From Pseudomonadota bacterium (GTDB taxonomy: Bacteria > Pseudomonadota > Alphaproteobacteria > Rhizobiales > Rhizobiaceae), in NCBI GenBank assembly GCA_023388675.1, contig JAEWFU010000393.1, forward strand, positions 1 to 6,251: 6,251 nt of DNA, in the 5' to 3' direction. The notes below the pieces were generated by a model. It made no database searches, was not told the DNA's origin, and saw only the letters and a program-made list of their open reading frames with translations. Positions 1 to 5,171 of the stretch are shown in pieces. How positions within the stretch are numbered: position 1 is the first letter of the stretch; each line of letters starts with the position of its first letter. The position numbers were made by a program, and so were the translations under genes.

Positions 1-1120
1 GCGGCGAGGGGCGTTCGTACTTCAGAGGCGTGCCGCTCATGACCATCGGGGCGCGTACCGAGGGCAGCGTGTTGCCCTGGCCGTCGTCGAGGTCCACGCG
101 CATGCCGCGCGCGACGACCTGCGGATCCCCGAACATCTGCGCGATGTCGTTGATCGGGCTTGCCGGCACGGCCGCCGCATCGAGCAACGGCAGCAGCGCC
201 TCGCGCTCCCAGCCCGCCAGCGTCTCCACGATCGTTTCGCGCAGCCGGACGCGGTTGGTCACGCGCGCCGGATTTGTGGCGAAGTCGGGATCGGTTGCGA
301 GATGGTCGAGCCCGACGACCTTACAGAAGCGCTGGAACTGGCCATCATTGCCCACTGCGAGGATGAAGAAACCGTCCTTCACCGGCAGCACCTCGTAGGG
401 CGCGATATTCATGTGGGCATTGCCCATCTGAACCGGCGGATTGCCGGAAACCAGATAGTTGAGGTTCTGGTTGCCGAGTATGGAAACCTGCGTGTCGAGC
501 AGCGCCATGTCGATATGCTGGCCCTCGCCGGTTGCTTCCGCATGGCGCAGGGCGGCCTGTATCGCGATCACCGAATAGAGCCCGGTGAAGATGTCGGAGA
601 CCGCGACGCCCACCTTCTGCGGCTCGCGGCCGGGCTCGCCGGTGATCGACATCAGGCCGCCGATGCCCTGGATGATGAAATCGTAGCCGGCTCGTGGCGC
701 ATACGGCCCGTCCTGCCCGAAACCGGTGATCGAGCAATAGACAAGGCGCGGGTTGATCGCCTTGAGGCTGTCATAGTCGAGCCCGTATTTCTTCAGCCCG
801 CCGACCTTGAAATTCTCGATCAGGACATCGGCCGTCGCGACCAGCTTGCGCACCGTCTCCGCGCCCTCCGGCGTGGAGAAATCCACGGCGATCGAGCGTT
901 TGCCGCGATTGGTGGAATGGTAATAGGCGGCCGACAGGTTCTCGTCGTCATGGCTCATGACGAAGGGCGGGCCCCATTTGCGGGTGTCGTCACCGCCGTC
1001 GGGGTTCTCGATCTTGATGACGTCCGCGCCGAGATCGGCGAGCACCTGCCCGCCCCAGGGCCCGGCGAGGATGCGGGCAAGTTCAATCACGCGTACGCCC
1101 TTGAGCGGCGGTTCGGCCAT
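1..1120 (-). CDS. CaiB/BaiF (class III) acyl-CoA transferase, 3' end cut by window edge
   Basis: Reading leftward from ATG at 1120-1118, the frame stays open to the window edge and gives 373 residues, so the C-terminus lies outside. Family members are about 400 residues, so roughly 25-30 are missing. Class III enzymes move CoA between carboxylic acids in the cytoplasm through an aspartyl-CoA thioester intermediate. Visible landmarks are an N-terminal Rossmann-like start (LKGVRVIELARILAGPW, residues 6-22), LADLGADVIKIENP (28-41), the NRGKRSIAVDF block (71-81), VLIENFKVG (99-107), SITGFGQDGPYAPRAGYDFI (130-149), GIGGLMSITGEP (152-163) and the GEGQHIDMALLD segment (198-209). That last segment holds two candidate catalytic aspartates, D204 and D209; D209 fits my memory of formyl-CoA transferases better. 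An AGGGAG ribosome site lies about 12 nt upstream. The gene follows the hydrolase on the same strand after 130 bp. The acyl substrate cannot be assigned, because family members include formyl-, carnitine-, succinyl-transferring and racemase enzymes. Confidence 0.93.
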   Translation of the reverse strand, partial: MAEPPLKGVRVIELARILAGPWGGQVLADLGADVIKIENPDGGDDTRKWGPPFVMSHDDENLSAAYYHSTNRGKRSIAVDFSTPEGAETVRKLVATADVLIENFKVGGLKKYGLDYDSLKAINPRLVYCSITGFGQDGPYAPRAGYDFIIQGIGGLMSITGEPGREPQKVGVAVSDIFTGLYSVIAIQAALRHAEATGEGQHIDMALLDTQVSILGNQNLNYLVSGNPPVQMGNAHMNIAPYEVLPVKDGFFILAVGNDGQFQRFCKVVGLDHLATDPDFATNPARVTNRVRLRETIVETLAGWEREALLPLLDAAAVPASPINDIAQMFGDPQVVARGMRVDLDDGQGNTLPSVRAPMVMSGTPLKYERPSP

Positions 1121-1250
1121 GGCTGCTGCAGGCTCCCTTGACAGTCGTGCGTGCCTAGCAGATCGGCCCGCTCCGGTTAACCGAAAACTCCGAATAGGAT
1201 CATGCCGTTTATGCATCATCGCCGGGAGTTGGACGGCAAGTCCGCAACCA
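1121..1250. other. intergenic gap between hydrolase and CoA transferase, with a 10-bp palindrome
   Basis: This 130-bp gap separates two minus-strand genes. It contains a perfect 10-bp palindrome, CGGTTAACCG, at 1174-1183, about 55 bp upstream of the CoA-transferase start. A site of this kind could bind a dimeric regulator, but it is short and there is no second copy in the window that I noticed. I see no convincing GC hairpin followed by a T-run, so there is no intrinsic terminator to separate the two genes. A promoter for the CoA transferase could sit here but I cannot point to a convincing one. Confidence 0.4.
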
Positions 1251-2213
1251 TCAGATCGCGGGAGGCGTCCGCTGCCCGTCGCCGAGGACGGCGTCATCGA
1301 TCCACCGGCCGAAATCGGCCATGATGACGTCCCGGTTCAATTCGTTGAGAGATTCGTGCCGGGTTTCCGGGTAAATCGTTGAAACGAGATTCGAAAAGCC
1401 CATCCGGCGCATCCGGTCGACCAGGCGGGTAACCGTCTTGCCGAAGCGGGATTCCGGATCACCGCCGCCGCCCAGCAGGTGAAACGGCATGTCCTTGCGG
1501 ATGCCCTCGAAGTTGCGGTCGTCCGCACCGGCGAAAACGAAGTCGAAGACGGCCTGCCACATGCCGACGGACGGATCCCAGCCGCACAGAGGATCGGCGA
1601 TGTAGAGGTCGACCTCTGCCTGGTCGCGCGATAGCCAGTCGAAGGGCGTGCGGCCGTCGTTGGCCTCTTTCGCCCATGCCCCGAACGTCAATTTCGGGAG
1701 GATGCGCGAGGGCACGTCCGAGCCCAGCCTGAATTTCTCCCAGGCAAGCACGAGCTGCGCCAGCCTGCCCAGTAGTCCGGCCGAGAAGTTGCAGTTCCAG
1801 ATCGCCGCTCCCGCTGCGCGCTGCGCGTGCTTCAGCATGAAATTCATGGCGATCAGCGAGCCCATCGAATGGCCGAAGACGATGACCGGCACGCCGGGGT
1901 GGTCCTGGGCGATGGTATCGTGGACAGCGGCTACATCGGCGATCACCTTGTCGGCGGCGGGCTCTGCGCCGAAATGGCCGAGCGGCGCGTCCGGGGCCTT
2001 CGTGTAGCCGTGACCGCGATGGTCGTGCGCATAAAGCGCAATACCCTGCGTCTTCAGGAACTCGGCGAAACGCGCGTAGCGCGCCGCGTGCTCGGCGAGG
2101 CCGTGATTGAGCTGCACCACAGCGCGCACGTGTGTCTGCGGTGCGGAGCTATAGAGGTTGAGTGTTGCGCCGGTGGGGGATTCCAGCGTTCGCTGCGTAT
2201 CGAAGGCCATCAT
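1251..2213 (-). CDS. alpha/beta hydrolase, monoacylglycerol lipase-like (Hydrolase_4 / S33 type)
   Basis: The 320-residue protein has the full pattern of a lysophospholipase/monoglyceride-lipase-like serine hydrolase, which cleaves carboxylic esters in the cytoplasm. The oxyanion-hole region is LNHGLAEHAARYARFAEFL (35-53), followed by HDHRGHGYT (63-71). The nucleophile elbow GHSMGS (114-119) puts the catalytic serine at 116. The acid is most likely D252 in HLLGGGGDPESR, and the base H286 in YPETRHESLNE. The region at about 140-235 fits a cap domain. There is no signal peptide. Two ATG codons stand in tandem (2213-2211 and 2210-2208), so translation may start at either. I see no clear Shine-Dalgarno sequence before them. 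The gene is divergent from the ABC importer and lies upstream of the CoA transferase on the same strand, possibly in one transcript despite the 130-bp gap. The family is clear; the substrate is unknown. Confidence 0.92.
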   Translation of the reverse strand: MMAFDTQRTLESPTGATLNLYSSAPQTHVRAVVQLNHGLAEHAARYARFAEFLKTQGIALYAHDHRGHGYTKAPDAPLGHFGAEPAADKVIADVAAVHDTIAQDHPGVPVIVFGHSMGSLIAMNFMLKHAQRAAGAAIWNCNFSAGLLGRLAQLVLAWEKFRLGSDVPSRILPKLTFGAWAKEANDGRTPFDWLSRDQAEVDLYIADPLCGWDPSVGMWQAVFDFVFAGADDRNFEGIRKDMPFHLLGGGGDPESRFGKTVTRLVDRMRRMGFSNLVSTIYPETRHESLNELNRDVIMADFGRWIDDAVLGDGQRTPPAI

Positions 2214-2217
2214 GTTA

Positions 2218-2244
2218 TTCGTATTTTGTGCGAAAGAGTTTCAA
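2218..2244 (-). promoter_or_regulatory. candidate promoter of the hydrolase gene
   Basis: Reading the minus strand, TTGAAA (2244-2239) is a good -35 match. A weak -10-like TACGAA follows at 2223-2218 after 15 bp, or CGAATA at 2221-2216 after 17 bp. Either would place the transcription start almost on the tandem ATG codons at 2213-2208, giving a leaderless or near-leaderless mRNA. This agrees with the lack of a Shine-Dalgarno sequence there. The -10 matches are poor, so confidence is low. Confidence 0.2.
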
Positions 2245-2382
2245 GCCGTAGCGCGAAGTCAGCAGCCAGGCTATCCCTCTGCAACCGTGGAGGCCGGGAA
2301 ACAGCGAAAATTGCCGTCGGCCGGCGATGTCTTGCGCGAGAAATAGGCACGGCAAAAGTCTGCTTAAGGGTTGGGCGGAGGC

Positions 2383-2411
2383 TTGCCAAGCGTACCGACA
2401 CGCTGTTTCAT
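2383..2411 (+). promoter_or_regulatory. candidate sigma70-type promoter of the ABC importer operon
   Basis: TTGCCA at 2383-2388 matches the -35 consensus at four of six bases. It is followed by a 17-bp spacer and TTTCAT at 2406-2411, which matches the -10 consensus at four of six. Transcription would then start near 2418 and leave a leader of about 33 nt before the binding-protein ATG at 2451. A 5-bp inverted repeat (2389-2404) falls in the spacer, where a regulator could act. Matches of this quality occur by chance, so this is only the best candidate I could find by eye. Confidence 0.25.
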
Positions 2412-2450
2412 GAGGGGATAAAAACAATACTCAATCCAGATGGGGTTCCA

Positions 2451-3485
2451 ATGTTCACACGCAGATCGTTTTCACTGGCGGCGACCTTATTGGCCGGCGG
2501 TCTCGCCATGGGCGCCATGGCTGCGCCTGCCGCCGCGCAGACCGACATCAAGTTCACCCTCGACTGGAAGTTCGAGGGGCCGGCCGCCGGTTTCTTCCTC
2601 GCCGCCGACAACGGGCATTTCGAGGCGGAAGGCCTCAACGTGACGATCGATTCCGGCAATGGCTCGGTCGAGGTCATCCCGCGCGTGGCGACCGGCGCCT
2701 ACCAGATGGGCTTCGGCGACATCAATTCGCTGATCAAGTTCCTGGACGAGGACCCCTCGCAGAAGGTTCGCGCGGCGATGGTCATCTACGAACGGCCGCC
2801 CTTTTCGGTGATCGGCCGCAAGTCGCTGGGCGTGACCGAGGACCCGAAGTCGCTCGAGGGCAGGAAGCTCGGAGCGCCGCCGCCCGACGGCGCCTTCGCG
2901 CAGTGGCCGGCTTTCGTGCAGGCCGCCGGCATCGACGAGAGCAAGGTCACCATCGAAAGCGTCGGCTTCCCGGTGCGCGAGCCTATGCTGGCGCAGGGCC
3001 AGGTCGACGGCATATTCGGCTTCGCCTTCTCCTCGGTGCTCAACCTCAAGGCGCAGGGGGTTCCGGCCGACGACATCTCGATGATCATGATGGCCGAGAA
3101 CGGACTTGATCTCTACGGCAATTCGATCCTGATCAACACCGACTTCGCGCAGGCCAATCCCGATGCGGTCAAGGGCTTCCTCAGGGCGCTCGCCAAGGGC
3201 TTCGCCGATGCGGTCGCGGACCCGGATGCCGGCGTGGCCGCGGTGATGAAGCGCAATGAAGTGCTCAACGCGGATATCGAGCGCGAGCGCCTCGACATGG
3301 CCAACGCGCGCAACATCAGGACGCCCTATGTGGTCGAGAACGGCTTCGGCGGGATCGACGAGGGCAAGCTCGCCCAATCGATCGAATATCTGAAAGTGTC
3401 CATGGGGCTGAAGGGCGCCGTCGGTCCCGATGACGTGTTCGACGCCTCCTATCTGCCGCCCAAGGAAGAACGGATGCTGCCCTGA
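2451..3485 (+). CDS. ABC importer periplasmic substrate-binding protein (NitT/TauT, NMT1/SsuA-like)
   Basis: This 344-residue protein captures the transported solute in the periplasm and delivers it to the permease. Residues 1-30 are a signal peptide with a twin-arginine start (TRRSFS, 3-8), a hydrophobic core (about 9-24) and an Ala-rich cleavage region near APAAAQ-TD. The mature part has the NMT1/THI5-like fold signature: FTLDWKFEGPAAGFFLAADN (35-54), GHFEAEGLNVTIDSG (55-69), then IPRVATGAYQMGFGDINSLIKF (76-97), SLEGRKLGAPPPDGAFAQWP (134-153) and EPMLAQGQVDGIFGF (177-191). Start at ATG 2451 is chosen because the signal peptide begins exactly there and GGGG lies 5 nt upstream. The same frame is open another 208 codons upstream, but that part is antisense to the hydrolase and not protein-like. 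It is the first gene of the importer operon. The substrate is undetermined: thiamine precursors, sulfonates and carboxylates are all handled by relatives. Confidence 0.94.
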   Translation: MFTRRSFSLAATLLAGGLAMGAMAAPAAAQTDIKFTLDWKFEGPAAGFFLAADNGHFEAEGLNVTIDSGNGSVEVIPRVATGAYQMGFGDINSLIKFLDEDPSQKVRAAMVIYERPPFSVIGRKSLGVTEDPKSLEGRKLGAPPPDGAFAQWPAFVQAAGIDESKVTIESVGFPVREPMLAQGQVDGIFGFAFSSVLNLKAQGVPADDISMIMMAENGLDLYGNSILINTDFAQANPDAVKGFLRALAKGFADAVADPDAGVAAVMKRNEVLNADIERERLDMANARNIRTPYVVENGFGGIDEGKLAQSIEYLKVSMGLKGAVGPDDVFDASYLPPKEERMLP

Positions 3486-3503
3486 TTGGGGTTAAGAGGG
3501 GAC

Positions 3504-3538
3504 GCGGGAGCTGGCGACGGGGAACCGCCGGCTCCCGC
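3504..3538 (+). repeat. strong intercistronic stem-loop between binding-protein and ATPase genes
   Basis: The arms GCGGGAGCTGGCG (3504-3516) and CGCCGGCTCCCGC (3526-3538) pair over 13 bp. The only irregularity is one T opposite G, a G-U wobble in RNA. The loop is 9 nt (3517-3525). The structure begins 18 nt after the binding-protein stop codon. The downstream sequence (ACGATCATTTCA) lacks a T-run, so it is unlikely to be a full terminator. By analogy with other importer operons, such a hairpin can protect the 3' end of the binding-protein mRNA and cause partial termination, so that the binding protein is made in excess over ATPase and permease. The hairpin is seen directly; its role is inferred. 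Confidence 0.75.
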
Positions 3539-3567
3539 ACGATCATTTCAGGGTCAGCAGAGGGCAG

Positions 3568-4359
3568 ATGAGCCAGTCACTCGTCACCATCCAGGACGTC
3601 GATATGCGCTATGGCGGGCCAGAGGGCCTGCTTGCCGTCGAAGGCCTTTCACTTGAAGTCGCCACCGGCGAGTTCGCCGCCGTCGTCGGTCCGTCGGGTT
3701 GCGGCAAGTCCACGTTGATGAAGCTCGTCACCGGGCTCTACATCCCGCAGGAGGGTGCGGTCACCGTTGCCGGGGCGCGGGTGACCAAGCCTGTCAACAT
3801 CGTCGGGATGGCCTTCCAGAACCCGACGATGCTGCCCTGGCGGACCACACTCGACAACATCCTGCTGCCGCTGGAGGTGGTGGACCGCCACCGCCACCGG
3901 CTGCGTCGCCACAAGGCGGAGTACGTCGAAAAGGCCGAGAAGCTGCTGGAGACCGTCGGCCTGAAGGGGTTCGGCCAGAAATTTCCCTGGCAGCTTTCCG
4001 GCGGCATGCAGCAGCGTGCGAACCTGTGCCGCGCGCTGATCCACGAGCCCGACCTGCTGATGCTCGACGAGCCGTTCGGCGCGCTCGACTCCTTCACCCG
4101 CGAGGAGCTCTGGTGCGTCATCCGCGACCTGCACGCCGCGCAAGGGGTGACGATCGTTCTCGTCACGCATGACCTTCGCGAGGCTGTCTTCCTCGCCGAC
4201 CGCATCTTCGTCATGAGCGCGAGGCCGGGCCGTATCATCAAGAACCAGACCGTTCCTTTCGCGCGTCCGCGCGATCTGGAAATTCTCTACCAGTCCGATT
4301 TCAACGACATCGTGCACGAACTGCGTGGCGACATCGCGGATGCGAGGAAGGCGGCATGA
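3568..4359 (+). CDS. ABC importer ATP-binding protein (SsuB/TauB/NrtD type)
   Basis: The 263-residue protein is the cytoplasmic ATPase that powers the importer, working as a dimer on the permease. All motifs are intact: Walker A GPSGCGKST (41-49), Q-loop glutamine in AFQNPTMLPW (Q84), signature LSGGMQQR (143-150), Walker B LLMLDEP (163-169) with the catalytic glutamate, D-loop GALD (171-174) and switch histidine in VTHD (H201). MLPWRTTLDNILLPLE (88-103) is typical of the nitrate/sulfonate/taurine subgroup. A basic His/Arg-rich stretch, DRHRHRLRRHK (106-116), lies in the helical subdomain; I believe it is a common subgroup feature and not an oddity. The start at 3568 has AGGG just upstream, at a rather short 3-nt spacing. 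The gene lies 82 bp after the binding-protein gene, with the hairpin in between, and its stop overlaps the permease start. Confidence 0.96.
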   Translation: MSQSLVTIQDVDMRYGGPEGLLAVEGLSLEVATGEFAAVVGPSGCGKSTLMKLVTGLYIPQEGAVTVAGARVTKPVNIVGMAFQNPTMLPWRTTLDNILLPLEVVDRHRHRLRRHKAEYVEKAEKLLETVGLKGFGQKFPWQLSGGMQQRANLCRALIHEPDLLMLDEPFGALDSFTREELWCVIRDLHAAQGVTIVLVTHDLREAVFLADRIFVMSARPGRIIKNQTVPFARPRDLEILYQSDFNDIVHELRGDIADARKAA

Positions 4360-5138
4360 GCGCGCGGAACAAAGGTTTCGACTGGATCGCGGCAGCACCC
4401 TGGCTTTATACGATCGGCCTGTTCGTCGTCTGGGAGCTGGTCGTCCGCGTCTTCAGCCTGCCCCAGTATCTGCTGCCTGCACCGAGCAATATCGCCATCT
4501 CGATCTGGCAGTACTGGCCGGCGATCTGGAAGAATTCGCTGCAGACGCTCTACACCACGACCGTAGGCTTCGTGCTGGCGGTCGTCGGTGGGCTGGCGCT
4601 CGGCATCCTCGTCGGCTGGTCGCGCTTCATCTATGCGGGGCTTTACCCCCTGATGGTCGGCTTCAACGCGATCCCCAAGGTCGCCGTGGTGCCCATTCTG
4701 GTCATCTGGTTCGGCATTGGCACGATCCCGGCGATTCTCACCGCTTTTCTGATCGCCTTCTTCCCCATCGTCGTGAACGTAGCGACCGGGCTTGCCACCA
4801 TCGAGCCGGAGATGGAGGACGTGCTGCGCGCGCTCGGCGCGAAGAAGATGGACATCATGCTCAAGGTCGGTATCCCGCGCTCGATGCCGTATTTCTTCGG
4901 TTCGCTGAAGATCGCAATCACGCTCGCCTTCGTCGGCTCCGTAATCGCCGAGACCGTCGCTGCAAATTCCGGCCTCGGCCACATGATGCTCGCCGCGCAG
5001 AGCCAGTTCAACGTGCCGCTGGTTTGGGCCGGGCTCATCATGCTGGCGATCGAAGGCATCATCATGTACGCGGTGATGGCCTGGGTGGAGATGCGGATGA
5101 CCGGCTGGGCGCATCGCAGCCAGATGGCGCAGGTGTAA
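4356..5138 (+). CDS. ABC importer inner-membrane permease (SsuC/TauC type)
   Basis: This 260-residue integral membrane protein forms the translocation channel, presumably as a homodimer because only one permease gene is present. About six hydrophobic segments are visible, roughly at residues 11-33, 65-88, 108-122, 124-145, 183-204 and 222-245. The cytoplasmic EAA loop that docks on the ATPase is at about 150-177 (EPEMEDVLRALGAKK, then VGIPRSMPYF), with the conserved glycine at 161. SLPQYLLPAPSNI (34-46), just after the first segment, is typical of SsuC/TauC relatives. The ATG at 4356 overlaps the ATPase stop in an ATGA arrangement, implying translational coupling. GAGGAAGG (4344-4351) inside the ATPase gene supplies a good ribosome site. 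The gene ends the operon and faces the GTPase gene with only 33 bp between stop codons. No clear terminator is visible there. Confidence 0.95.
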   Translation: MSARNKGFDWIAAAPWLYTIGLFVVWELVVRVFSLPQYLLPAPSNIAISIWQYWPAIWKNSLQTLYTTTVGFVLAVVGGLALGILVGWSRFIYAGLYPLMVGFNAIPKVAVVPILVIWFGIGTIPAILTAFLIAFFPIVVNVATGLATIEPEMEDVLRALGAKKMDIMLKVGIPRSMPYFFGSLKIAITLAFVGSVIAETVAANSGLGHMMLAAQSQFNVPLVWAGLIMLAIEGIIMYAVMAWVEMRMTGWAHRSQMAQV

Positions 5139-5171
5139 CCCGTCGGCCATCCTTGCTGCAGAGGCTCCGCT

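Larger units (their letters stand above)
2214..2450. promoter_or_regulatory. divergent intergenic region between hydrolase and ABC importer operon
   Basis: This 237-bp stretch lies between two divergently transcribed genes and must hold the promoter of the importer operon and probably that of the hydrolase. It is somewhat richer in A and T than the flanking genes, notably at 2214-2245 and 2418-2440. A small inverted repeat, AGCGT / ACGCT with a 6-nt loop (2389-2404), lies inside the best plus-strand promoter candidate. I see no TPP-box (CTGAGA), no other riboswitch core I recognise, and no gene. The short plus-strand frame starting inside the hydrolase and ending here (2158-2346) has no protein-like features. 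Confidence 0.5.

Noticed and set aside
302..1141. 279-residue plus-strand open frame
   Set aside because: It is antisense to the CoA transferase, whose protein shows conserved family motifs along the whole stretch. The plus-strand translation has no recognisable domain; long antisense frames are expected in high-GC DNA.
2158..2346. 62-residue plus-strand open frame running from the hydrolase gene into the intergenic region
   Set aside because: It starts antisense to the hydrolase, has no convincing ribosome site and no protein-like features.
1827..2450. 208-codon upstream extension of the binding-protein frame
   Set aside because: It covers the hydrolase antisense and the intergenic region, and the translation has no domain. 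The signal peptide begins exactly at ATG 2451, which sets the true start.
2214..2450. possible TPP or other riboswitch upstream of the NMT1-like binding-protein gene
   Set aside because: I looked for the thi-box core (CTGAGA and its partner segments) because relatives import thiamine precursors, but it is absent. No other riboswitch core is recognisable.
2487..3377. 296-residue minus-strand open frame
   Set aside because: It is antisense to the binding-protein gene, rich in His/Arg/Asp/Glu without motifs, and typical of a mirror frame of a GC-rich gene.
3649..4398. 249-residue minus-strand open frame
   Set aside because: It is antisense to the ATPase, in which every ABC motif is intact; the minus-strand protein has no recognisable features.
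4287..5150. 287-residue minus-strand open frame
   Set aside because: It is antisense to the permease; the charged His/Asp/Arg-rich translation is the expected mirror of a membrane protein gene.
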